From: Ruminococcaceae bacterium UBA5891
GTDB taxonomy: Bacteria; Bacillota; Clostridia; Oscillospirales; Acutalibacteraceae
DNA length: 33,564 nt
NCBI GenBank assembly: GCA_002431945.1
Contig: DJET01000008.1
Coordinates: 1-33,564 of the forward strand
Reading direction: 5' to 3'
Positions within the stretch are counted from its first letter, which is position 1; each line of letters opens with the position of its first letter. The notes beneath the pieces were generated by a model. It was given only the letters and a program-made list of their open reading frames with translations. It did not search any database and was not told the origin of the DNA. Made by a program: the position numbers and the translations under genes. Shown here in pieces: positions 8,333-16,253 of this stretch.

Positions 8333-8892
8333 CGCTTTAGTATATCGGGTAGCGAGTTTATAATTACCGAAATATTGCGTGTGATCTCTTCTTCGTTTAT
8401 CAGTCTGTTGTTTTGTATTGCGTTTACAAGCATTCCAGCCATTGCTTCTGTAAGCAGGTCGCTTAAAAAACGTTTAAACTCAGGGCTTACCGATAAACCG
8501 TATTTTTCCTCGCAGCCGTTTACAATGTTGCGGGTAATCGTGCAGAAATCGTTGTAAAAAAATCTTTTCAGCTCGTCTCTTCCCATACTGTCGTAAGCGC
8601 AGCTGAGTATATGTGCGTTTTCCTTAACGTATTTTAATGTAAAGCTTACGGCTTCATTATAATCCGAAAGCAGGTCAAAGCCCTTTACAATTTCAATGGC
8701 TTCCTGCTCAAGCGTCCATTTAAGCAAATCGTAAATATCGCAGAAATGATAATAAAAGGTCTTTCGGTTAACGTTACAGTCGGTGATTATTTCACTTACC
8801 GTAATTTTTCCGAGAGGCTTTTTTTGCATAAATTTTTTAAGGCTCACCGATAATGCGGTTTTTGTTTTTAAGGTTGCTTCTTCATGCTTCAT
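8323..8892 (-). CDS. TetR family transcriptional regulator
   Basis: A 189-residue one-component repressor. The N-terminal helix-turn-helix covers about residues 12-60, with KITVSEIITDCNVNRKTFYYHFCDIYDLL as the recognition part. The rest is an all-helical ligand and dimerisation domain; the layout suggests the dihydroxyacetone-operon activator or QacR-like subgroups, but the ligand cannot be told. SD on the minus strand is AAAGGAGTGA, 8 to 9 bases from the ATG. It is divergent from the MMPL transporter operon and very likely controls it and itself, since repeated motifs sit in the shared 174-bp region. Confidence 0.88.
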   Translation of the reverse strand: MKHEEATLKTKTALSVSLKKFMQKKPLGKITVSEIITDCNVNRKTFYYHFCDIYDLLKWTLEQEAIEIVKGFDLLSDYNEAVSFTLKYVKENAHILSCAYDSMGRDELKRFFYNDFCTITRNIVNGCEEKYGLSVSPEFKRFLSDLLTEAMAGMLVNAIQNNRLINEEEITRNISVIINSLPDILKRAE

Positions 8893-8916
8893 TTAAGGTC
8901 ACTCCTTTCGAATTTT

Positions 8917-8945
8917 ATTATACAGTTGTCCGTAAAATATTTCAA
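8917..8945 (-). promoter_or_regulatory. Promoter of the TetR gene
   Basis: On the minus strand, a TTGAAA -35 box (8940-8945) and a perfect TATAAT -10 box (8917-8922) are separated by 17 bp. One copy of the TTGTCCGT octamer (8926-8933) sits in the spacer, which fits autorepression. Confidence 0.75.
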
Positions 8946-9011
8946 GCCGAATTTGACGGTCAAATAGGGTACGTTTGTCCGTATTTACACAAATGTGTGG
9001 TAATTGTCCGT
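8926..9011. promoter_or_regulatory. Candidate TetR operators: three TTGTCCGT copies
   Basis: The octamer TTGTCCGT occurs at 8926-8933, 8975-8982 and 9004-9011, all in the same orientation, within the only region shared by the TetR gene and the MMPL operon. A perfect odd-centre palindrome, TTTGACGGTCAAA, lies at 8952-8964. ACACA at 8987-8991 and TGTGT at 8994-8998 form another small dyad. Which of these the TetR protein binds is an inference. A TATAAA at 9013-9018 may be the -10 of the MMPL operon, but no good -35 box was found. Confidence 0.5.
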
Positions 9012-9066
9012 TTATAAAATTACGGCGCTGCGGTAAAATACAACCCGAAAGGAGATTTGGTGTGAA

Positions 9067-11127
9067 ATGCATATTGATACCGAAAAATTTTTTTACGGCG
9101 CAGTTAAACGCCGAAAAATAATAATCGTTTTATTTGCGGTAATTACGGTGCTTTGCTTTTTTATGTGGCAAAGGGTTGCCGTGAATTACGATATGAACGA
9201 TTATTTGCCCGACACCGCTTTATCAACCGTTTCGCTTGATAAAATGCGTTCCGAATTTTCGGGCGATATTCCGAATGCGCGCGTAATGGTTAAAGACGTT
9301 ACCGTTCCGCAGGCGCTTGAATTAAAGGAAAGGCTTAAAAATATCGACGGCGTTACAGATGTTGTTTGGCTTGACGACAGCGCGGATATTACGGTGCCGC
9401 TGTCCTCTCTTGACAGTAAGACCGTAGATAACTATTATAAAAACGGCGCGGCGCTTTATACCGTTACTATCGAAAAGGAAAAGCGTATTTCGGCGGTTGA
9501 CGATATTAAGGAAATTATAGGCGACGGCGGTGCGGTTACAGGCAGTGCGGTTTCAACCGCCACAGCCACGGCAAGCACGGTAAAGGAAATTTATAAAATA
9601 AGCGTTATTGCGGTAATATTTGTTGTTATAGTGCTTTTGTTAACAACGAATTCTTTTTTTGAGCCGCTTATAGTTTTGCTTGGACTGGGCGCGGCAATTG
9701 TTATAAATAACGGCACAAATCTTATCTTCGGCGAGATATCGTTTGTTACAAACGCGGCGGGAAGCATATTACAGCTTGCCGTATCGCTTGATTATTCGGT
9801 ATTTTTGATACACCGCTTTGAGGAATGCCGTGTATCGCAGCCGGACGCCGAAAGGGCTATGGCAAAAGCGCTTTCCAAATCCGCAACATCGATTCTTTCA
9901 AGCGGACTTACAACCGTAATCGGGTTTTTGGCGCTTATTCTTATGCAGTTCAGAATAGGACCCGACCTTGGAATTGCGCTTGCAAAGGGAACGGCAATAA
10001 GCCTTATAACCGTATTTTTCTTTACGCCGTCGCTTGTTATGCTTACGTATAAGCCGCTTGAAAAAGCAAGGCATAGGCGGCTTTATCCGGACTTTGGGGG
10101 CTTCGGCAGGGTAGTAAAGCGCATAACCGTACCGCTTGCGTGCGTTTTTGCTTTGCTTGTTATACCGGCGTTTTTGGCGTCAGGCTCTAACAGCTATTAT
10201 TACGGAGCTTCGCATATATTCGGCTCTGATACAAGGCTCGGCAAGGATACGGACGAGATAAGAGAATTGTTCGGAGAAAACGATACTTATGTTTTAATGG
10301 TGCCTAAGGGTGATACCGCAAAGGAAACCGAGCTGTCGCGCGATATAAAGAAGCTTGCGAATGTAAGCGATATTGTATCCTTTGTTGATAATGCGGGCGC
10401 TGAGATACCGTATTCATATCTTGATAAGGAAACATTGTCAAAGCTTGAATCCGGCTCTTACAGCCGTATGGTAATTTCGGTAAGCGTTCCGTATGAGGGA
10501 GAAGAAACGTTTGCCCTTGTTGAAAATATAAGAGAGCTTGCAAATAAATATTATCCCGACGAAAATTATCTTGCCGGCGAGGGGGTAAGCACCTACGACC
10601 TTATGGATACCGTTACCGACGATATGACCAAGGTTAACCTTGTGGCAATAGGCGCGGTATTTCTGGTGCTGTTAATTACAATGAGGTCTCTTGCGGTTCC
10701 GTTTATTCTTGTTATAGCAATCGAGTCTGCAATTTGGCTTAATCTTGCGGTGCCCTATTTCAGCGGAAGCACGGTGTTTTACATTGCCTACCTTATAATA
10801 AGCTCAATTCAGCTTGGGGCTACGGTGGATTACGCAATACTTATGACCGACAGATATAAGGAAAACCGTATTAAATCGGGTAAAAGGGAAGCGGTTGCCG
10901 AAACCGTGGCCGATACCGCCGTTTCGATTATGACTTCGGGCAGCGTGTTGGCGGCAGTAGGACTGCTGCTTTGGCAAATTTCAACTAACAGACTGCTGGC
11001 GCAATTAGGGCTGTTTATAGGCAGGGGAGCCATATTCTCGCTTTTAACGGTTCTGCTTGTTCTGCCGGGACTGCTGTATATTTTCGATCGTTTTGTTACG
11101 GGTAAAAAGAGAGGTAAAGCTATATGA
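9067..11127 (+). CDS. MMPL/RND family transporter
   Basis: A 686-residue integral membrane protein with the duplicated RND layout. One membrane segment at about 17-34 is followed by an extracytoplasmic domain (35-175). Five segments follow (178-330), then a second single segment (350-370), a second external domain (372-520) and five more segments (525-680). The proton-relay Asp-Tyr pairs are in SLDYSVFL (Asp242) and TVDYAILM (Asp588), as in MmpL and YdfJ-like pumps. It should be proton-driven and move lipids or amphipathic drugs outward; the substrate is unknown. The SD GGAG at 9051-9054 is 12 bases from the ATG, somewhat long. A TetR gene is divergent, and the next gene overlaps by 4 bases. 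Confidence 0.92.
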   Translation: MHIDTEKFFYGAVKRRKIIIVLFAVITVLCFFMWQRVAVNYDMNDYLPDTALSTVSLDKMRSEFSGDIPNARVMVKDVTVPQALELKERLKNIDGVTDVVWLDDSADITVPLSSLDSKTVDNYYKNGAALYTVTIEKEKRISAVDDIKEIIGDGGAVTGSAVSTATATASTVKEIYKISVIAVIFVVIVLLLTTNSFFEPLIVLLGLGAAIVINNGTNLIFGEISFVTNAAGSILQLAVSLDYSVFLIHRFEECRVSQPDAERAMAKALSKSATSILSSGLTTVIGFLALILMQFRIGPDLGIALAKGTAISLITVFFFTPSLVMLTYKPLEKARHRRLYPDFGGFGRVVKRITVPLACVFALLVIPAFLASGSNSYYYGASHIFGSDTRLGKDTDEIRELFGENDTYVLMVPKGDTAKETELSRDIKKLANVSDIVSFVDNAGAEIPYSYLDKETLSKLESGSYSRMVISVSVPYEGEETFALVENIRELANKYYPDENYLAGEGVSTYDLMDTVTDDMTKVNLVAIGAVFLVLLITMRSLAVPFILVIAIESAIWLNLAVPYFSGSTVFYIAYLIISSIQLGATVDYAILMTDRYKENRIKSGKREAVAETVADTAVSIMTSGSVLAAVGLLLWQISTNRLLAQLGLFIGRGAIFSLLTVLLVLPGLLYIFDRFVTGKKRGKAI

Positions 11128-12665
11128 AAAGCACAAAAAAAATAACGGCGCTGTTTTTAGCGGCGCTCCTGCTTTTAAGCGGCGTTACGGCTGCTTCGGC
11201 AGAGGAGACCAACACCCTTAAGGAAGAGGTAATATATGTAAATCTGAATGAGGCGGGCGAGGTTGAGGATATTACCGCCGTAAATTCCTTTGAGCTTGAA
11301 AACGGCGGGCTGATTACGGATTACGGTAATTACACATCGCTTAGAAATATGACCGCGAACGATAAAATATCGTATTCGGGCGATAAGGTAACGGTAAATA
11401 CAAAATCGGGTAAGCTTTATTACGAGGGCAGGCTTAAAGAAAAAAATATGCCGTGGAATATAGCCGTAAAATATTATCTTAACGATGAGGAAATTACCGC
11501 AAAAAAGCTTGCGGGTAAAAGCGGAAGGCTTAAAATAAATATAAACGTTACAAAAAACAGCGAATGCGGCGGCAATTTTTACGAAGGCTACGCCTTGCAG
11601 GCAGCCGTTACCCTTGATACGGAAAGGTGCAAAAATATTGTTGCCGAAAACGCAACGATAGCTAATGTGGGAAGCGATAAACAGCTTTCATATATTATAT
11701 TACCCGGTAACGGGGCGCATATTACCGTAACCGCCGATGTAACCGATTTTATAATGGACGGCATTTCATTCAACGGAGTAAAGCTTAATTTATCGCTTTC
11801 GGCAGACAGCACAGAGCTTGACGGCAAAATAGGCGAGCTTACCGACGGCGTTTCGGATATTGATAGCGCTTCGGCAGAGCTTAAAAACGGCTTGAACAGC
11901 CTAAAGAACGGAACGGGTACGCTTAAATCAAGCGCCGCACAGCTTAAAAACGGCGCTGAAAATGCATTAGGCGGCGCGGATAAGCTTTCGGGCGGTCTTA
12001 CCGCTGCAAGCTCAAAAAACGCCGAGCTTTTAGCCGGCGCTTATAAAACCTACTGCGAGCTTTGCACTGCCGCCTCGAACGAGATCAACGGCTATTTAGC
12101 CGGAACAGGTCTTACAGTAAGCCTTACGTCTGAAAATTACAGCCGTGAATTAAGCGCAATTATCGCGGCGTATCCGTCCGCTGCAGACGCGCTTAACAAA
12201 TTGAAAACAGAGCTTGACGAATACGGCAGGTTCTATAACGGATTAAAGGAATACACCGCGGCGGTAAGCTCAGCCGCAAACGGAGCGGCAGAGCTTAAAA
12301 ACGGGCTCTCCGATTTGTCCGGAGGAACCGCCGCGTTAAATTCGGGCGCAGGCGAGCTTGATTCAGCCGCGCAAAGGCTTTATGACGGCGCAGGAAAATT
12401 AAACGGCGGCACGTCTGAGCTGCTTAATAAAACAAAGGGCGCTGCCGAAAACTTTAATTCCGAAATATCCTCCGCCGTTAATAAGGCTACGGGCGGCGAT
12501 ATAAGCACAGGCTCGTTTGTCTCTGATAAAAACCTTAATGTAAAGTCGGTGCAGTTTGTAATAAAAACAAGCGCCGTTAAAAAGGCGGAAGCCGAAAAAA
12601 CGGCGGCAAAGGCTGAGGAAAAGCTTAATTTTTGGCAAAAGCTTTTAAAGCTTTTCGGGCTTTAG
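11124..12665 (+). CDS. Secreted MMPL partner with YhgE/Pip-like repeats
   Basis: A 513-residue exported protein. The signal peptide ends near ASA at residues 25-27 (MKSTKK, hydrophobic core, then AEE). Residues 30-230 form a beta-rich domain. From about 235 to 435 there is a helical region with recurring LxxGxxxL phrases such as LKNGLNSL, LKNGTGTL, LSGGTAAL and LNGGTSEL. This spacing is typical of the extracytoplasmic part of YhgE/Pip-type proteins. The C-terminal tail (after about 480) is Lys/Ala-rich and ends in WQKLLKLFGL. No second clear membrane span is seen. It overlaps the transporter gene by ATGA, so the two are made together; a periplasm-side adaptor of the pump is the likely role, by inference. 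Confidence 0.8.
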   Translation: MKSTKKITALFLAALLLLSGVTAASAEETNTLKEEVIYVNLNEAGEVEDITAVNSFELENGGLITDYGNYTSLRNMTANDKISYSGDKVTVNTKSGKLYYEGRLKEKNMPWNIAVKYYLNDEEITAKKLAGKSGRLKININVTKNSECGGNFYEGYALQAAVTLDTERCKNIVAENATIANVGSDKQLSYIILPGNGAHITVTADVTDFIMDGISFNGVKLNLSLSADSTELDGKIGELTDGVSDIDSASAELKNGLNSLKNGTGTLKSSAAQLKNGAENALGGADKLSGGLTAASSKNAELLAGAYKTYCELCTAASNEINGYLAGTGLTVSLTSENYSRELSAIIAAYPSAADALNKLKTELDEYGRFYNGLKEYTAAVSSAANGAAELKNGLSDLSGGTAALNSGAGELDSAAQRLYDGAGKLNGGTSELLNKTKGAAENFNSEISSAVNKATGGDISTGSFVSDKNLNVKSVQFVIKTSAVKKAEAEKTAAKAEEKLNFWQKLLKLFGL

Positions 12666-12690
12666 TGTGACAGGACTCGAACCTGTTTTT
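12663..12690 (-). pseudogene. tRNA 3' fragment (T-arm), possibly reused as terminator
   Basis: On the minus strand, 12670-12686 reads ACAGG TTCGAGT CCTGT. This is a perfect tRNA T-arm: a 5-bp stem, G53-C61 closing pair and a TTCRANY loop, followed by CAC as an acceptor strand would be. No D-arm, anticodon arm or 5' acceptor strand is found upstream, so it is a remnant, not a working tRNA. On the plus strand the same hairpin is followed by six T (12686-12691), so it could terminate the MMPL operon. The acceptor part overlaps the stop codon of the preceding gene. Confidence 0.5.
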
Positions 12691-12713
12691 TGCGCGCGGA
12701 TTTTTCGCATTGC

Positions 12714-13367
12714 TTACCTATTTAATAGGCGTTCTATATCAAGCGGTGCTGCCGCAATATAATCGGCGCCGGCATTTGTAAGCTCTTCTTTACTGCCGAA
12801 ACCGTAAAGCACGCCTATGCTTTTAATTCCGTTTTTCCTGGCGCCCGTTATATCGTGCATACGGTCGCCTATCATAACGGCTTTGGATATATCGGCAATT
12901 CCGGCGCTTTTAAGCGCATATTCGATTACCTGCTCCTTAGTGCTGCGCGTTTTATCCATAGCGGCGCCGAATATAAAGCCGAAATAAGCGTCAAGCCCGA
13001 AGTGCGCTGTTATTCTTTTGGCATATACTTCGGGCTTAGAGGTTGCAAGTATAAGCTGTTTTCCGTCTGCCGCAAGACAGGAAAGCAGCTTTGTTATACC
13101 GTCGTACACCGTACATTCAAATATTCCTTTTTCGGGGTAGTATTCGCGGTAATATTTAACGGCGGTTTCGGCGGTTTCGGGGTCAAAACCTGTAATTTCG
13201 CAAAAGCCCTCAATAAGCGGCGGACCTATAAATCTTAAAAGGGTATCATACGGCGGCACCTGCTTATTAAGTTTTTTAAGCGCATATTTAACCGAATTTG
13301 TAATACCGGGCGCGGAATTTGTAATCGTTCCGTCAAGATCAAATAAAATATATTTAAAATCAGGCAT
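12714..13367 (-). CDS. HAD-family phosphatase (phosphoglycolate phosphatase-like)
   Basis: A 217-residue cytoplasmic haloacid dehalogenase-type hydrolase. Motif I is FDLDGTITN, with the nucleophile Asp10 and the acid Asp12. A helical C1 cap follows (about 16-85). Motif II is LATSK and motif III/IV is GDRMHDITGARKNG. The layout matches Gph/PpaX phosphatases that act on 2-phosphoglycolate or pyrophosphate, but substrate cannot be fixed from sequence. The minus-strand SD GGAG lies 9 bases before the ATG. It is a single gene, converging on the MMPL operon and divergent from gdhA. Confidence 0.87.
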   Translation of the reverse strand: MPDFKYILFDLDGTITNSAPGITNSVKYALKKLNKQVPPYDTLLRFIGPPLIEGFCEITGFDPETAETAVKYYREYYPEKGIFECTVYDGITKLLSCLAADGKQLILATSKPEVYAKRITAHFGLDAYFGFIFGAAMDKTRSTKEQVIEYALKSAGIADISKAVMIGDRMHDITGARKNGIKSIGVLYGFGSKEELTNAGADYIAAAPLDIERLLNR

Positions 13368-13479
13368 AGGCTTTCTCCGTTTTTTCTTTAAGTATATTAT
13401 ATCGGCATAATAAAATAAAGGAAAAATTGAATAAACTTTTAAATTTTCAAAAATTCTGCTTTTTTGCTTAATTTTTTTA

Positions 13480-13508
13480 TTGACTGCCGCCCGATTTAGT
13501 AGTATTCT
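13480..13508 (+). promoter_or_regulatory. Promoter of gdhA
   Basis: A TTGACT -35 box (13480-13485) and a TATTCT -10 box (13503-13508) are 17 bp apart, 32 bp before the gdhA start. The rest of 13368-13540 is A/T-rich and no other element was recognised. Confidence 0.7.
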
Positions 13509-13540
13509 TAAATACGGTAAAAAAACAGGAGGTAATATAA

Positions 13541-14890
13541 ATGTTTAAATCAGAATACTTAAACAGGGTATATGAAGGCGTTGAAAAGCGCAGCCCCGGC
13601 GAAAAGGAATTTTTGCAGGCTGTACGCGAGGTTCTCGGTTCCTTAGAGCCGGTTGTTGCCGCTAACCCGAAGTTAGAGGAAAACGGCGTGCTTGAAAGAA
13701 TAGTAGAGCCCGAAAGACAGATCTTCTTCCGCGTTTCGTGGGTAGACGATAACGGCAAGGTTCAGGTAAACCGCGGTTACAGGGTTCAGTTTAACTCGGC
13801 TATCGGACCGTACAAGGGCGGTATACGTCTCCACCCGTCGGTTAACGCCTCTGTTATTAAGTTCTTAGGCTTCGAGCAGATATTTAAAAACAGCCTTACC
13901 GGTCTTCCGATAGGCGGCGGCAAGGGCGGTTCCGATTTTGACCCCAAGGGCAAGTCGGACGGTGAAATTATGCGCTTCTGCCAAAGCTTTATGACCGAGC
14001 TTTCAAAGCATATCGGCGCCGATACGGACGTTCCCGCAGGCGATATAGGCACCGGTGCCAGAGAAATAGGTTATATGTTCGGTCAGTATAAGAGACTGCG
14101 CAACGAGTTTACAGGCGTGCTTACGGGTAAGGGGCTTACCTACGGCGGCTCGCTTGCACGTACCGAGGCTACGGGCTACGGTCTTTGCTATTTTACCGAA
14201 GAAATGCTTAAGTGTATGAAGAACGATTCCTTTAAGGGTAAAACCGTTGTGGTTTCAGGTTCGGGCAACGTTGCAATTTACGCTACCGAAAAGGCTACGC
14301 AGCTCGGCGGCAAGGTTGTTGCTCTTTCCGATTCTAACGGATATGTATACGATCCGAACGGCATAAAGCTTGACGTTGTTAAGCAGATCAAAGAGGTTGA
14401 ACGCGGCAGAATTAAGGAATATGCCGAAAGAGTAAGCGGAGCGGAATATCACGAGGGCTGCAGGAATATTTGGACAGTTAAGTGCGATATAGCTCTTCCG
14501 TGCGCCACTCAGAACGAGATCGACGAAGAATCGGCAAAAATTCTTGTTAAAAACGGCGTAATGGCTGTTGCAGAGGGCGCTAATATGCCTTCAACTCTTG
14601 AGGCTATTGAAGTATTCCAGTCTTCCGGTATACTTTTCGGACCCGCAAAGGCTGCCAATGCCGGCGGCGTTGCTACCTCGGCGCTTGAAATGAGCCAGAA
14701 CTCAATGCGTTACAGCTGGACCTTTGATGAGGTTGACGCTAAGCTTAAGGATATTATGACAAACATTTTCCATAATACCTATAACGCGGCTGAAAAATAC
14801 GGTATGAACGGCAATCTGCTTGCAGGCGCCAACATAGCCGGTTTTGAAAAGGTTGCCGAAGCAATGTTAGCTCAGGGCATAGCTTACTGA
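13541..14890 (+). CDS. gdhA: NADP-type glutamate dehydrogenase
   Basis: It catalyses reductive amination of 2-oxoglutarate to glutamate, the main ammonia-assimilating step in many anaerobes. At 449 residues it is the hexameric, biosynthetic type. The substrate domain has PYKGGIRLHPSVN and GLPIGGGKGGSDFDPKGKSD, which carries the catalytic and 2-oxoglutarate-binding lysines; GDIGTGAREIGYMFG follows. The Rossmann domain begins at VVVSGSGNVAIYATEK, and the conserved NAGGVATSALEMSQN is near the C-terminus. A strong AGGAGG SD precedes the ATG. It is a single-gene unit with its own promoter and terminator. The assignment to NADP rather than NAD is from family similarity. Confidence 0.95.
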   Translation: MFKSEYLNRVYEGVEKRSPGEKEFLQAVREVLGSLEPVVAANPKLEENGVLERIVEPERQIFFRVSWVDDNGKVQVNRGYRVQFNSAIGPYKGGIRLHPSVNASVIKFLGFEQIFKNSLTGLPIGGGKGGSDFDPKGKSDGEIMRFCQSFMTELSKHIGADTDVPAGDIGTGAREIGYMFGQYKRLRNEFTGVLTGKGLTYGGSLARTEATGYGLCYFTEEMLKCMKNDSFKGKTVVVSGSGNVAIYATEKATQLGGKVVALSDSNGYVYDPNGIKLDVVKQIKEVERGRIKEYAERVSGAEYHEGCRNIWTVKCDIALPCATQNEIDEESAKILVKNGVMAVAEGANMPSTLEAIEVFQSSGILFGPAKAANAGGVATSALEMSQNSMRYSWTFDEVDAKLKDIMTNIFHNTYNAAEKYGMNGNLLAGANIAGFEKVAEAMLAQGIAY

Positions 14891-14910
14891 TAAACCGAAT
14901 AAGCTTATAT

Positions 14911-14950
14911 AAATGCTGTTATCAATGTGAATTGATAACAGCATTTTTTT
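14911..14950 (+). terminator. Strong Rho-independent terminator after gdhA
   Basis: Perfect 16-bp arms (14911-14926 and 14931-14946) with the 4-base loop GTGA end in a T-run (14944-14950). It isolates gdhA from the sugar locus downstream. Confidence 0.93.
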
Positions 14951-14961
14951 GTATGTCGCTC

Positions 14962-14989
14962 TAAACATAGATATAAAAAATTAAACATA
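14962..14989 (+). promoter_or_regulatory. Candidate activator site: TAAACATA direct repeat
   Basis: TAAACATA occurs at 14962-14969 and 14982-14989, start to start 20 bp, about two helical turns. It lies upstream of the mglB -35 box. AraC-type regulators bind direct half-sites with this kind of spacing, and a YesN/AraC regulator is encoded in the same locus. The link to YesN is inference. Confidence 0.35.
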
Positions 14990-15025
14990 TGATAAATTTT
15001 TATACATTTCGGATAGAAAACTCTA

Positions 15026-15054
15026 TTTAAAATGATTTGTTTACCCGATATAAT
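15026..15054 (+). promoter_or_regulatory. Promoter of the mgl operon
   Basis: A perfect TATAAT -10 box at 15049-15054 has a weak -35 box, TTTAAA, at 15026-15031 with a 17-bp spacer. The weak -35 fits a promoter that needs an activator. A 5-bp hairpin, ACGAC at 15062-15066 and GTCGT at 15073-15077, would sit at the 5' end of the transcript. Confidence 0.65.
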
Positions 15055-15098
15055 ATAGACAACGACAAAAAAGTCGTAAAAACAGGGAGGTAAACAAA
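15036..15098. promoter_or_regulatory. Inverted repeat from the promoter spacer to the mglB start
   Basis: TTTGTTTACC at 15036-15045, between the -35 and -10 boxes, is perfectly inverted as GGTAAACAAA at 15089-15098. The downstream copy overlaps the end of the SD (GGGAGG, 15085-15090) and abuts the ATG. Transcripts entering from upstream could fold and hide the start; transcripts from the local promoter lack the upstream arm. Confidence 0.5.
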
Positions 15099-16166
15099 AT
15101 GAAAAAACTAATGGCAGTAATTTTAACTTTGGCATTTGCCTTGGGACTTACCGCTTGCGGCGGTGGTTCGGACGGCTCCACAAACGGCGAGGTTTCGGTT
15201 TTCTATTACACATACAGCGACACATACATTTCAAGCGTTCGCTCGGCAATGGATAAGCTTTTAACCGACGCAGGCCTTAAGTATCAGAATTATGATGCAA
15301 ACGGCAACCAGACCACTCAGACCGAGCAGGTAACAACAGCCCTTGCTAAAGGCTCTAAGCTTTTAATAGTTAACGTTGTTGACACCGGCTCAAACGATGC
15401 GGCGCAGAACATAATCGATCAGGCTAAGGCAAAGGACGTTCCGGTTATATTCTTTAACCGCTCGGTTGAAGAATCCGTTGTAACAAGCTATGACAAATGC
15501 GTATTCGTAGGAACCGATTACGAAATGGCAGGTCATATGCAGGGCGAAATGATAGGTAAATATTTAGTTGAAAATTACGATAAGCTTGACCTTAACGGCG
15601 ACGGCAAAATAAGCTACGTAATGTTTAAGGGCCAAGAGGGCAATATGGAAGCCATCGCACGTACACAGTACGGTGTTGAGGACGCCAACAAGGTTCTTAA
15701 GGAAGCAGGCAAGCCTGAGCTTGAGTTCTATGACGCTTCCAACAAAAACAAATACCTTGTAGACCAAAACGGCACATGGTCCTCCGCCGCGGCTACCGAT
15801 TATATGGGAACCATTTTGGCACAGTACAGCGAAGCTAACAAAAATATGGTTGAGCTTGTAATTGCAAACAACGATGAAATGGCTTTAGGCGCGGTTTCCG
15901 CTTTGCAGACCGCAGGCTACAACAAGGAAGGCGCAAAGGCTATTCCGGTATTCGGTGTTGACGCAACAGACGCCGCCAAGAGCGCCGTAAACAGCGGAGC
16001 TATGGTAGGTACCATTAAGCAGGACGCCGACGGTATGGCTAAGGCTATTACCACCATTACACAGAATTTCTTTGCCGATAAGGACGCTCTTGACAGCATA
16101 GACAGCGAGAACCTTGTGGGCAAGTGGAGAGTTAATATCCCGTATGCTACCTACACCGGCGAATAA
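15099..16166 (+). CDS. mglB: Galactose/glucose ABC transporter binding lipoprotein (MglB-like)
   Basis: A 355-residue solute-binding protein anchored outside the membrane. The lipobox is LTAC, with Cys20 acylated, followed by a GGGSDGS linker. The type I periplasmic fold follows. Residues 164-172 (DLNGDGKIS) form the EF-hand-like calcium loop that is characteristic of the E. coli galactose/glucose-binding protein. Further along, NNDEMALGAVSALQ and IPVFGVDATDAAKSAV match the same protein closely, including the sugar-contacting Asn-Asp pair. The substrate is therefore most likely galactose, glucose or methyl-galactoside. The SD is GGGAGG. It heads the mglBAC operon. Confidence 0.92.
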   Translation: MKKLMAVILTLAFALGLTACGGGSDGSTNGEVSVFYYTYSDTYISSVRSAMDKLLTDAGLKYQNYDANGNQTTQTEQVTTALAKGSKLLIVNVVDTGSNDAAQNIIDQAKAKDVPVIFFNRSVEESVVTSYDKCVFVGTDYEMAGHMQGEMIGKYLVENYDKLDLNGDGKISYVMFKGQEGNMEAIARTQYGVEDANKVLKEAGKPELEFYDASNKNKYLVDQNGTWSSAAATDYMGTILAQYSEANKNMVELVIANNDEMALGAVSALQTAGYNKEGAKAIPVFGVDATDAAKSAVNSGAMVGTIKQDADGMAKAITTITQNFFADKDALDSIDSENLVGKWRVNIPYATYTGE

Positions 16167-16197
16167 TAGCTTTAATATTTAATTGCCGTATAAAAAA

Positions 16198-16220
16198 GAC
16201 CCCCTTTTTAAAAGGGGGTC
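16198..16220. other. Intercistronic hairpin between mglB and mglA
   Basis: GACCCCCTTTT (16198-16208) and AAAAGGGGGTC (16210-16220) are perfect complements around one base. On the plus strand no T-run follows, so this is more likely a transcript-stabilising or processing hairpin that keeps mglB expression above mglA and mglC. On the minus strand a T-run does follow, so it could also stop antisense transcription. Confidence 0.6.
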
Positions 16221-16253
16221 GGTACGGCAGAGCCGTGAATGGGGGATTATTGT

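Noticed and set aside
8984..9067. A similar SD-region inverted repeat at the MMPL gene (TTTACACAAAT and ATTTGGTGTGAAA)
   Set aside because: It pairs only with two single-base bulges, so it is too weak to count with the mglB, yesN and MerR cases.
12663..12750. Complete tRNA gene on the minus strand
   Set aside because: Only the T-arm and part of the acceptor strand exist. No D-arm, no valid anticodon loop with T33 and no matching 5' acceptor strand were found.
16198..16220. Plus-strand terminator between mglB and mglA
   Set aside because: The stem is strong but no T-run follows on the plus strand, and the operon clearly continues, so it is listed as an intercistronic hairpin.
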